Shown one piece after another: positions 25,640 through 33,496 of a stretch of 36,123 bases of DNA (within the stretch, counting starts at the first letter, position 1; each line of letters starts with the position of its first letter). The notes below the pieces were generated by a model that had not been told where the DNA came from, did not search any database, and saw only the letters and a list, made by a program, of their open reading frames with translations. Source of the stretch: Aphodosoma sp045126975. Lineage in GTDB: Bacteria; Bacteroidota; Bacteroidia; Bacteroidales; Paludibacteraceae. Both the position numbers and the translations under genes were made by a program. The stretch is from the NCBI GenBank assembly GCA_045126975.1, contig JBGVPL010000003.1, forward strand, positions 1 through 36,123, read 5' to 3'.

Positions 25640-26893
25640 TCATTCGGCATTCCCCACTTCTTGCTCTTTATTCAAAATTTTGACCATAACTGTTTTTACA
25701 GAATCAAATTCGGCGCGAGCATTTGTAGGGATTGGTTCGGTTGGAGGAGATTCCATTTTGAGAGGGTCGATTGGTGTACCATTTTTCCAAATACGGAAGT
25801 CGAGGTGTGGACCTGTAGATGTACCCGAACTACCCACATAACCAATCACTTGTCCTTGTGTTACACGCACACCTTCAGAAATACCTTTACCATATTTCGA
25901 CAAGTGGAGATATGCCGATGTGTAAGTAGAATTATGCTTAATCTTGACAGTATGACCACCACCGCCTTTATAGCCTTTGAATGTAACCACACCATCGCCA
26001 ATAGCCATAACTGGCGTACCCATAGGTGCTGCATAATCGACACCTGTATGAGGGCGAACTGTTTTATATACAGGATGTTTGCGTGCGTAAGTAAACTTAC
26101 TTGAAATACGAGAGAAACTAAGTGGTGCTTTCAAGAAAGCCTTTTTCACATTGTTTCCTTCCAAATCCCAATAACCACTCACATCATCATTTTCGTAGAA
26201 AACAGCATATATATCTTTTTCACCACGAGTATAGCATGCAGCATGTATCTTACTGATACCAATAGAGACAGTATCGACAAACAACTCATCGTAATAAACA
26301 CGGAATCGGTCGCCCTTTTGCAAGCCAAAGAAATCGACCGTCCAAGCATAAATATCTGATAATTGCAAAGCCAATACCATATTCATATCAGCATCGATAA
26401 TAGCATTCCAAAGCGAAGTTTCAACAACAAATTCGCCTTGACGAGTTTTCACTGTAGTTGGCTTAGTATATTGCTCTACGTGCAACGAATCTTCGAAATG
26501 AAATACAATAAAATCAGTTACAGAGTGTTGATATACAAGATAAACCAATTGAGGCACTGAGTCTTGAGTGTAATAAGCCGAATAGCGCTGACCTGCCTTC
26601 ATACGACGCACATCAAACACTGAATCAGGAATAAATGCCGCTTGTGTGATAGCAGTTTTATTAGCACCAAGATTGCGCAAGAGAGATGTAATAATCTGTC
26701 CGTTAGCAACTTTACCCTGCACCACATCCAAATCAGTAACATCCACACCATACTCAATATGACGAGGATCTTCAACCACAACCTGAGTCGAGTCGATTAA
26801 TTCGGCAGTAGCATCAGTTGCCTTACCTTTGCAGCCCACGAATAATGTGAGAGCAAATACAAATGGCAATATAATTTTAAAATAATTGTGCAT
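25640..26893 (-). CDS. M23-family peptidoglycan endopeptidase, lipoprotein
   Basis: A 417-residue cell-wall peptidase cutting stem-peptide cross-bridges. The start at 26893 gives MHNYFKIILPFVFALTLFVGC, a lipobox with Cys21; the longer frame from 26932 overlaps the end of the RAYT gene and hides this signal, so I reject it. The central region resembles the OapA/LysM-like N-domain of this family. The LytM domain sits in the C-terminal ~130 residues with all four zinc-site parts: HTGVDYAAP, YLHLSKYG, and SGTSTGPHLDFR. It starts 12 bp after the RAYT stop and is followed by the FKBP gene. Confidence 0.93.
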   Translation of the reverse strand: MHNYFKIILPFVFALTLFVGCKGKATDATAELIDSTQVVVEDPRHIEYGVDVTDLDVVQGKVANGQIITSLLRNLGANKTAITQAAFIPDSVFDVRRMKAGQRYSAYYTQDSVPQLVYLVYQHSVTDFIVFHFEDSLHVEQYTKPTTVKTRQGEFVVETSLWNAIIDADMNMVLALQLSDIYAWTVDFFGLQKGDRFRVYYDELFVDTVSIGISKIHAACYTRGEKDIYAVFYENDDVSGYWDLEGNNVKKAFLKAPLSFSRISSKFTYARKHPVYKTVRPHTGVDYAAPMGTPVMAIGDGVVTFKGYKGGGGHTVKIKHNSTYTSAYLHLSKYGKGISEGVRVTQGQVIGYVGSSGTSTGPHLDFRIWKNGTPIDPLKMESPPTEPIPTNARAEFDSVKTVMVKILNKEQEVGNAE

Positions 26894-26904
26894 TATAAAT
26901 TTAA

Positions 26905-27432
26905 TTAAATAAAAAAACAATCTGTATACCAATTAGCAATATTATTTTCAATATAAGTTGATATATTGTTGTAATCATTGATATTTCGTATCACATGGTC
27001 GTGATAACGTGGTTGCCAAGCAAACTCATCATTTATTTTATGCGCATATTTTGTTACAGCAGATTTTATACTACCAACAAATGTAGATAAAAGAGGCAAT
27101 CTATTTTTTGCAATGCCCTTTGTCATGCGCTCTTCCAATGTAGGGACACGGCATGCCGTGTCCGTCGATGGAGAATGAACTTCTACAAGCAAATGCAAAT
27201 GATTTGGCATTATAACATACTGTAATATTTCAATATATGATTGATGCTTTGGTGTTTCATTTATCACATAATCAAGATATTTACCTATCTGAGATAAACA
27301 AATAACATCATTAATTATTTGCCCGAAAAAGTGTTTTTTTCTTTTTGTACAGATGGTTATAAAATACATCCCCTCATTATATTCAATCCAATTGGCACGT
27401 GGAGTTTTTCGTTGAGGCAGATTATTATTCAT
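26905..27432 (-). CDS. REP-associated tyrosine transposase (RAYT, Y1/TnpA-REP family)
   Basis: A 175-residue HUH single-strand nuclease of the TnpA-REP class. The HUH motif is H78-L-H80 in MPNHLHLLV, the conserved region LSTFVGSIKSAVTKYA is at 115-130, WQPRYHDHVIRN is at 139-150, and the likely nucleophile is Tyr160 in ISTYIENNIANW. Such enzymes cut and join REP hairpins marked by GTAG and have been proposed to spread them; they are not mobile in the IS sense and have no terminal repeats. Residues 91-98 (DTACRVPT) are encoded by a perfect 20-nt palindrome plus its GTAG flank, and an inverted copy lies 44 bp before the start codon. The gene appears complete. Confidence 0.92.
   Translation of the reverse strand: MNNNLPQRKTPRANWIEYNEGMYFITICTKRKKHFFGQIINDVICLSQIGKYLDYVINETPKHQSYIEILQYVIMPNHLHLLVEVHSPSTDTACRVPTLEERMTKGIAKNRLPLLSTFVGSIKSAVTKYAHKINDEFAWQPRYHDHVIRNINDYNNISTYIENNIANWYTDCFFI
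27140..27163 (+). repeat. REP-like palindrome, family A, copy inside the RAYT gene
   Basis: GTAG at 27140-27143 is followed by GGACACGGCATGCCGTGTCC, a perfect 20-nt palindrome at 27144-27163. It lies within the RAYT reading frame and keeps it open. It is identical over 25 nt to the inverted copy at 27477-27500. Confidence 0.88.
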
Positions 27433-27476
27433 CTGTTTTTTATGTTTTAATGATTCAATTTTGCAAATTTTATTGC

Positions 27477-27500
27477 GGACACGGCATGCCGTGTCCCTAC
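27477..27500 (-). repeat. REP-like palindrome, family A, copy upstream of the RAYT gene
   Basis: The same GTAG plus 20-nt palindrome, read on the minus strand, 44 bp before the RAYT start codon. With the inner copy it makes an inverted pair 313 bp apart, the arrangement called BIME in gamma-proteobacteria. Confidence 0.88.
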
Positions 27501-27572
27501 TTTTGGCATTATGCTCTCATTTGCAGACAAGGCACATTTACCATCCGGATTTAAGTAATAACCAATAATTAA

Positions 27573-28229
27573 TTACATTATTTCTTGGCCGTTGATTTCG
27601 AGGGCGAAGTGGAGTTTGAAGTAGTCGGCAGCTTTGCGGCACAACAACATACGCTCCATGAATATCTCAAAATAGTCGATTACGGCACATATCTCGGTGT
27701 TGATTTGTAGGCGCAAGATAAGTTTGCGCGCCTCTTTGTCGGTCACTAACTCCGAACTCTCCACCGCATAGTTCACACGGTCGTGAATATCGAACGCAAT
27801 AGAGCGAGGATTGCGCACACGCGAGCGACGCACATCGCATTTATCAGCCAATATCAACGCTGCAGCAATAGCATTTACTGGATAGGCAGTATGCTCATCG
27901 TGGTTGCCTATTGCAGTAATAACAGCCGAGATATCTTCGGCAGGCATACCTAACTTGTCAAGAATACGAAATGCCATCACCGCCCCACTTTGTGCATGGT
28001 CGGCACGATTAATTACGTTGCCTATGTCGTGCATATAGGCGGCAATTTTGGTCAGTTCGATGGTATGTTCGTCATACCCCAAAGTCGACAAAATCTCTGC
28101 TGCTACAAAAGCACATTTGGTTACATGAGCAAAACTATGCTCAGTGTAACCTAATGCTACCAACGAGGCATCGGCTTGTTTGATATACACCTTTATCTCC
28201 TCGTTATTACGAATATCTTCAAAAGTCAT
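27573..28229 (-). CDS. HD-domain phosphohydrolase (second, distinct)
   Basis: A 218-residue HD-superfamily protein not closely similar to the one at 24509. Metal-site residues are H35 (HSFAHVTKC), H67-D68 (YMHDIGN), H78, H110 (GNHDEH) and D129 (ADKCD). The DIGNVINRADH spacing resembles HD-GYP-type and nucleotide phosphohydrolases. The C-terminal half is soluble and unassigned. It follows lysS after about 118 bp, with a GC-rich hairpin between, so co-transcription is uncertain. Substrate unknown. Confidence 0.85.
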   Translation of the reverse strand: MTFEDIRNNEEIKVYIKQADASLVALGYTEHSFAHVTKCAFVAAEILSTLGYDEHTIELTKIAAYMHDIGNVINRADHAQSGAVMAFRILDKLGMPAEDISAVITAIGNHDEHTAYPVNAIAAALILADKCDVRRSRVRNPRSIAFDIHDRVNYAVESSELVTDKEARKLILRLQINTEICAVIDYFEIFMERMLLCRKAADYFKLHFALEINGQEIM

Positions 28230-28320
28230 AATTACTCACTTTGTTCGTGTCGGGGACTCCCTTCGGTCGTGTCAATGGTCAACGGTCTATGGTCGATAGT
28301 CAACCCCCTCCCCTTCGGGA

Positions 28321-28341
28321 CTCCCCCTAAAACAGGGGGAG
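28321..28341. repeat. GC-rich hairpin after lysS
   Basis: CTCCCCCT and AGGGGGAG form an 8-bp stem with a 5-nt loop, next to a CCCCTTCGGG stretch. It sits just after the lysS stop, but there is no T run, so Rho-independent termination is doubtful. The stretch is much richer in GC than its surroundings. Degenerate words such as TCAACGGTC and TGGTCGATAGTCAA lie at 28275-28303. Confidence 0.5.
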
Positions 28342-28347
28342 AATAGA

Positions 28348-30057
28348 TTATTTTGTCCAAGATTCGACTGCCTCTTTAGTTGGGTTTGTAAGACCTAATT
28401 TATTTTTCTTGTTATAACCACAAAGGTCTTGATGCAATTTGTTTACGTTAGCATCTTTGAGTTTTGCAACCATATCAAAACCAAGTTTTTGCAATGGTTC
28501 AACCCACTCTGCAGGTACACCAATTTCGGCATATTTTTCAGGTCCGTCTTTCACCACTTTTTTCTCTGGTTTCATTTGTGGGAAGAACAACACCTCTTGG
28601 ATTGCGCTATTACCTGTCATCAACATAACAAGACGGTCGATACCAATACCGATACCTGATGTAGGAGGCATACCATATTGCAAAGCACGCAAGAAGTCTT
28701 GGTCGATAACCATCGCTTCATCATCGCCTTTATCAGCCAAGCGCATTTGCTCTTTGAAACGTTCTTCTTGGTCGATTGGGTCATTAAGCTCTGAATAAGC
28801 ATTAGCCAACTCTTTACCATTCACCATCAATTCGAAACGCTCAGTCAAACCAGGTTTAGAACGGTGCATTTTTGTAAGTGGCGACATCTCAACAGGATAA
28901 TCGGTGATGAAAGTAGGTTGGATGAAGTTGCCTTCACAGAATTCACCAAAGATTTCGTCGATGAGTTTACCTTTACCCATTGTTTCATCGATTTCCATAT
29001 TGAGTTTTTTGCACACCTCGCGGATTTCATCTTCCGATTTGCCTTCGAGGTCGTAGCCTGTAAACTCTTTGATTGCTTCGAGGATAGGGAGACGACGATA
29101 TGGTGCTTTGAACGAGATAGTTTTGCCATCGATTTCAGTCTCGGTGCAACCATTCACAGCAATACAGATACGCTCTAACATCTTCTCAGTGAACGACATC
29201 ATCCAGTTGTAGTCTTTGTATTGAACGTAAAGCTCCATACAAGTAAATTCTGGGTTGTGAGTGCGGTCCATACCTTCGTTACGGAAGTTTTTACCAATCT
29301 CATACACACCTTCGAAGCCACCTACGATGAGGCGTTTGAGATACAACTCAGTAGCAATACGCATATAGAGGTCGATATTGAGTGAGTTGTGGTGAGAGAT
29401 GAACGGACGAGCCGAAGCACCACCAGCGATTGATTGAAGGATAGGTGTTTCTACCTCAGTATAGCCAGCTTCGTCCATCACAGCACGCATAGTTTTGATG
29501 ATAGTTGAGCGTTTCAAGAATGTCTCTTTCACTCCTTCGTTCACTACCAAGTCAACATAGCGTTGACGATAGCGCATCTCTTCATCATCGAAAGCATCGT
29601 AAGCCACACCATCTTTATATTTCACGATAGGAAGTGGACGTAATGATTTGCTCAACACAGTGAGTTCTTGTGCATGTACAGAGATTTCGCCCATTTGTGT
29701 GCGGAATACGAAACCACGAATACCTACGAAGTCGCCGATATCAAGCAATTTTTTGAATACAGTGTTATACATTTCAGGTTGCGCTTCGGTGTTGATATCA
29801 TCGCGTGATACATACACTTGAATACGACCTTTTGAGTCTTGCAATTCGATGAACGATGCTTTACCCATGATACGACGGCTCATGATACGACCTGCGATGC
29901 ACACAGGACGACCGCTCTCTTCATCTTTAAACTCTGCTTTTATATCTGTTGAGAATGCGTTGGTTGGATACTCTGCAGCAGGATATGGGTCAATACCCAT
30001 TTGTCGCAACGTGTCTAACGATTGACGACGAATTACTTCTTGTTCTGATAATTCCAT
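28348..30057 (-). CDS. lysS: Lysyl-tRNA synthetase, class II
   Basis: LysS charges tRNA-Lys. The 569 residues match the Bacteroidetes form, which has a longer C-terminus than E. coli LysS. The N-terminal OB-fold that reads the anticodon spans about 50-150 (VCIAGRIMSRRIMGKASFIELQD). The class II core carries motif 2 FRNEGMDRTHNPEFTCMELY near residue 263 and motif 3 GIGIGIDRLVMLMTG near 480. A ~65-residue tail (about 505-569) after the core is extra. It starts at ATG 30057. The upstream gap has TTAGTTA-type words but I found no convincing promoter. Confidence 0.97.
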   Translation of the reverse strand: MELSEQEVIRRQSLDTLRQMGIDPYPAAEYPTNAFSTDIKAEFKDEESGRPVCIAGRIMSRRIMGKASFIELQDSKGRIQVYVSRDDINTEAQPEMYNTVFKKLLDIGDFVGIRGFVFRTQMGEISVHAQELTVLSKSLRPLPIVKYKDGVAYDAFDDEEMRYRQRYVDLVVNEGVKETFLKRSTIIKTMRAVMDEAGYTEVETPILQSIAGGASARPFISHHNSLNIDLYMRIATELYLKRLIVGGFEGVYEIGKNFRNEGMDRTHNPEFTCMELYVQYKDYNWMMSFTEKMLERICIAVNGCTETEIDGKTISFKAPYRRLPILEAIKEFTGYDLEGKSEDEIREVCKKLNMEIDETMGKGKLIDEIFGEFCEGNFIQPTFITDYPVEMSPLTKMHRSKPGLTERFELMVNGKELANAYSELNDPIDQEERFKEQMRLADKGDDEAMVIDQDFLRALQYGMPPTSGIGIGIDRLVMLMTGNSAIQEVLFFPQMKPEKKVVKDGPEKYAEIGVPAEWVEPLQKLGFDMVAKLKDANVNKLHQDLCGYNKKNKLGLTNPTKEAVESWTK

Positions 30058-30208
30058 CTTTATTTTAGTGTTTAGTTATTAGTTAGTAGTTAGTAGTGAT
30101 TTTTTATTTTAACATAAGTACACAATTAACTTATAGGCTTACAAAGTCAATGATTTTTGTTTAATTTAGTGAGGACAATCTCTTTTTCAAGTACAAGCCT
30201 TGCAATTA

Positions 30209-30236
30209 GTAGAGACGCAATATATTGCGTCTGTAC
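30209..30236 (+). repeat. REP-like palindrome, family B, copy 3
   Basis: GTAG is followed by AGACGCAATATATTGCGTCT, very like the copies at 5470 and 5684. It lies in the 314-bp gap (30058-30371) between nrnA and lysS, where I see nothing else beyond TTAGTTAGTAG-type simple repeats at 30070-30098. Confidence 0.7.
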
Positions 30237-30371
30237 AAGAATAATTAGTAATTTTTATAGTTTTGGGCATGTACTTTAAAAACAATGTCAGCTAACCGAA
30301 AACTAAACAAAACAACTAAAATAAATCGTCCTATAAATATATTTTGTACTTCTGTTAAAAATAAAATATAA

Positions 30372-32357
30372 TTAAAATCCTCGTAAAGTGCGGCGTAATT
30401 TGTCGAGTGTTTCTTCCATTGATTGATTGCTTTCGCCACCGGCAGCGTTTTTGTGGCCACCACCGCCGAATTTCTCAGCCATAGTGTTTACAGGCACATC
30501 GCCTTGCGAACGGAATGAGAGTTTAATTTGAGTTTTATCTTCGCGAACCAAAACCGACTTATTTACATTTTCGATTTGTAGCGGGATGTTCACAATACCT
30601 TCAGTGTCGCCCACTTTGTAGTTGAATTTTTGCAACTCTTCTTGTGTCAAAACAATAATTGCAGCATTGCAATCAGCCAACACTTCCATTTTATTCAAGC
30701 AGTAACCCATCAAGCGCAAACGGTCTTCTGAATAAGTGTGGAATACCTTATTATAGATAGCATCTTTATCAACGCCTTTTTCGAGCAATGCTTTGATGAT
30801 GATATAGATTTCAGGGTTGTTAGAGTTGTAAGTGAAACCACCTGTGTCGGTCATCATACCTGTATAGATACATTCAGCAGTTTCGAGCGACACCTCTTGA
30901 TAGAATCCCATGCGACACATGAAACGGAATGCCAACTCACTCGCTGACGAAATATCAGGGTGCGAAATCACCACATCGCAGTTGATATTTGGGTCTAAGT
31001 GGTGGTCAATCATGATTTTCTTCGCTTTGCTTTGCTCGATGAGTGGTTTCATGCCATTCACACGGTCGAGTGTGTTATAGTCGATACAGAAAATCAAATC
31101 TGCCTCTTTGATGATTTTGATAGCCTCAGTTTTGTTTTCTTCCATAATGAACACTTTGTCGATACCAGGCATCCACGAGAAGAAAGATGGATAGCGATTA
31201 GGGACCATCACTGTTACATCTTTGCCTAATTGTTTCAACAAGTGATAAAGACCAAGAGTTGCACCGAGCGAGTCGCCATCAGGCGAGATATGACCAGTCA
31301 ATAATATTTTGTTAGCGTTGTCGATAAAACGACGCGATTGTACGATATAATCCTCTTTAATAATTTTTGATAACATAATAACTTTGAATTTTAAGATTTG
31401 TTGTTTTACATTCATTTGTGAAATAAACATACCGGCAATCACTACCACTATGCCCAAAAGCATAATCCATTCAGGAGCAGCCTCTGTCACACACGCAAAA
31501 AATGATTTATCTACAGCCTCACATTGACTTGCAACTTGATACAACCCTACTGCACCGATAATCCATGCCAATATTGCTGTTACGCCAGGTTGAATGTTGT
31601 TGAATACGTTTGCTCTGGTAGGTCCGATTGTACGTACACCATACGAGAAGAACAAGAAGGCAATACATGATGCCGAAAGAGCCAAACCTACGATTGCACC
31701 AAAGGCATTCCATGTGTCATTCAACGACCAATCTATTGCCATTACTTGCGACAATTCTCTCACCAACATCGTTGGCACAAAGAACAACAACGAGGTGCAG
31801 AACATAAAGAACACCACTGTGAGCGTATTATAGCGTTCTGGTATTTTGCGCAATACGAGTGTATAGACTATCGACGCCAACACCGCCACAAAGAGCAACA
31901 ATATACCTAATACGTCTGCCGACAATTTACCACCATCCAAAATAATCATCAACACACCGACCACCGAAATCACGATACCTAAGATATTCATCAACGTAAC
32001 TTTCTCTTTCAGCAAGAAGAAAGCGAATATCGGTGTCAACAGCGGAATGAACGACAACATCACCGACGCAATAGTCGGACTCACATGTTGCAACGACTCT
32101 GCTTCGCAAAGGAAATATACAAAAGGCTCTGAGAATGAAGCAAGCAAAAAATATTTCCAATCCTTGAATTCAATTTTCTGCAACTGACGTGTTATCAGCC
32201 CCACAGTGCCAAGCACTATAGCAGCCAACGAAATACGTATCGTAACCAACGTAGCCGCAGGGAACACCGCCAAGGCATAGTCCGACATCAAATACGATGC
32301 TCCCCAAAAAATTTGAGCAATAACCAACGCGATTATCGCCATTGTCTGTTTTTTCAT
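30372..32357 (-). CDS. EamA/DMT transporter joined in frame to an NrnA-type DHH phosphoesterase
   Basis: One uninterrupted 661-codon frame. Residues 1 to about 315 are a ten-helix EamA drug/metabolite transporter (two EamA repeats), paralogous to the gene just upstream. Residues 328-661 are a full-length DHH/DHHA1 enzyme like NrnA, which degrades short oligoribonucleotides and dephosphorylates pAp. Its motifs are SPDGDSLGATLGL, FCIDYNTLD, MIDHHLDP, MTDTGGF and the DHHA1 FGGGGHKNAAGG. An internal ATG at 31376 (MLSKIIKED) is exactly where a free-standing NrnA would begin, so a separate enzyme may also be translated from it. Between the domains is a short linker (NVKQQILKFKV) with no stop; alternate-frame stops lie within a few bases. 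Either a real fusion, a lost stop or a sequencing error. Confidence 0.85.
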   Translation of the reverse strand: MKKQTMAIIALVIAQIFWGASYLMSDYALAVFPAATLVTIRISLAAIVLGTVGLITRQLQKIEFKDWKYFLLASFSEPFVYFLCEAESLQHVSPTIASVMLSFIPLLTPIFAFFLLKEKVTLMNILGIVISVVGVLMIILDGGKLSADVLGILLLFVAVLASIVYTLVLRKIPERYNTLTVVFFMFCTSLLFFVPTMLVRELSQVMAIDWSLNDTWNAFGAIVGLALSASCIAFLFFSYGVRTIGPTRANVFNNIQPGVTAILAWIIGAVGLYQVASQCEAVDKSFFACVTEAAPEWIMLLGIVVVIAGMFISQMNVKQQILKFKVIMLSKIIKEDYIVQSRRFIDNANKILLTGHISPDGDSLGATLGLYHLLKQLGKDVTVMVPNRYPSFFSWMPGIDKVFIMEENKTEAIKIIKEADLIFCIDYNTLDRVNGMKPLIEQSKAKKIMIDHHLDPNINCDVVISHPDISSASELAFRFMCRMGFYQEVSLETAECIYTGMMTDTGGFTYNSNNPEIYIIIKALLEKGVDKDAIYNKVFHTYSEDRLRLMGYCLNKMEVLADCNAAIIVLTQEELQKFNYKVGDTEGIVNIPLQIENVNKSVLVREDKTQIKLSFRSQGDVPVNTMAEKFGGGGHKNAAGGESNQSMEETLDKLRRTLRGF

Positions 32358-32379
32358 ATATTAATGTTTAAGATTTTTT

Positions 32380-32493
32380 ACATAAAGACAGAATAACAGA
32401 ATAACAAAAAAAATTATGTTCCTATGTATTTATGTCTTTTTTTTAGAAGACAGAATAACAAAAATTTTTGTTCTTATGTTATTATCGTCTTCT
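32380..32493. repeat. Two imperfect palindromes upstream of the fused transporter gene
   Basis: Unit 1 (32380-32444) runs from ACATAAAGACAG to TATGTCTTTT. Unit 2 (32445-32493) has arms AGAAGACAGAATAACA and TGTTATTATCGTCTTCT, with an AAAAATTTTT centre. A third related unit sits upstream of the paralogous transporter at 33414-33486. Each transporter start codon follows a unit by about 20 bp. Confidence 0.55.
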
Positions 32494-32506
32494 TAAAAAA
32501 ATATTA

Positions 32507-33394
32507 TTATCGTCTCTTAAAATCAACTCCTTGACTCACAAAAAGTCCGATGATTACTATCACGATACCTATCCATTTCATTAAGGCAATGGTTTCGCCA
32601 TAAATCATCCACACCGCTAATGCTGTGATTGCGGGCATAACGTTGCAGAAGGCATTTGCTCTGGTTACACCGATTCTGCGCACTACAAAACAGAACAACA
32701 CGAAACTCATCACCGATGCAAACACTGCCAACACCACAATCGCCACCACCGACATCGGCAACACGGGTCTTGCGCCCCAATTCTGCAAGTCGAACAACAC
32801 GAATGTTAGTATAAAAAATATCAAACTCGATGCGTGTACATAAAACACTATACTCACGTTGGTATAATCGCTTGGTATCTTGCGCAATATAGTCGAATAC
32901 ATCGCCGCCGACATCACTGCTCCCATCAACACCACCAATCCGCCTGCACTCACATTTATATCGCCTTTCTCGACCACCAACATCATTACACCAACCATCG
33001 ATACCACAATACCCAACATATTCATCCATGTTACCCTCTCGCGCAACAACAGCCACGCCACGAGCGGAGCAAACAATGGTATCGTAGCCATCACCACCGA
33101 CGTAACAGTTGCACTTGTCATCGCCAATCCGTATGTTTCGCACATAAAATAACAAAATGGCTGAAACATACCGCCCAACGCGAACAACCAAACATCTTGT
33201 TTGCGAGGTTTTTGCAATTTTCCTGCCACCCAACCATACAATCCCAACAATGCCGTTGCCAAACCTATACGCAAAGTAACTACCGTAATCGGATTAAAAC
33301 TCTTCAACGCCTCCTGAGTAAACAAAAACGAACACGACCACACAGTCATCGCCATCATTATACTCACATACGCTGTCCAATTCGCATTTTTCAT
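32507..33394 (-). CDS. EamA/DMT-family transporter
   Basis: A 295-residue inner-membrane protein with about ten transmembrane helices in two EamA repeats (first about 8-140, second about 150-290). Shared motifs with its neighbour are ITVVTLRIGLA, LLRERVTWMNMLGIVVSMVGV, ILRKIPSDY and RIGVTRANAFCNVMPAITA. Members export or import small metabolites; the substrate cannot be predicted. It is followed on the same strand by the paralogous EamA-NrnA frame after about 150 bp of palindromic DNA, and it follows trpS by about 100 bp. The two paralogues look like an old tandem duplication. Codon use is GC-richer at third positions (many GTC, ATC and GCC) than in neighbours such as the RAYT. Confidence 0.92.
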   Translation of the reverse strand: MKNANWTAYVSIMMAMTVWSCSFLFTQEALKSFNPITVVTLRIGLATALLGLYGWVAGKLQKPRKQDVWLFALGGMFQPFCYFMCETYGLAMTSATVTSVVMATIPLFAPLVAWLLLRERVTWMNMLGIVVSMVGVMMLVVEKGDINVSAGGLVVLMGAVMSAAMYSTILRKIPSDYTNVSIVFYVHASSLIFFILTFVLFDLQNWGARPVLPMSVVAIVVLAVFASVMSFVLFCFVVRRIGVTRANAFCNVMPAITALAVWMIYGETIALMKWIGIVIVIIGLFVSQGVDFKRR

Positions 33395-33413
33395 ATTATA
33401 TCCTTGTTTTTCA

Positions 33414-33486
33414 ACATAAAGACAGAAGAACAGAATAACAAAATTTATTAATCATATTTTTATGTTCTTATGTTATTATGTCTTCT
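33414..33486. repeat. Imperfect palindrome upstream of the first transporter gene
   Basis: ACATAAAGACAG...GAATAACA pairs loosely with TGTTATTATGTCTTCT. It is related to the two units at 32380-32493. Its right arm reaches within a few bases of the trpS stop, where it may also help end the trpS transcript. Confidence 0.5.
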
Positions 33487-33496
33487 AAAACAAACA

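Noticed and set aside
26893..26932. Longer N-terminus of the M23 peptidase
   Set aside because: It overlaps the RAYT coding end and would bury the lipoprotein signal.
32523..33451. Long open frames opposite or out of frame with the EamA gene
   Set aside because: They are shadows of the transporter gene, with Cys/His/Tyr-rich composition and no domain.
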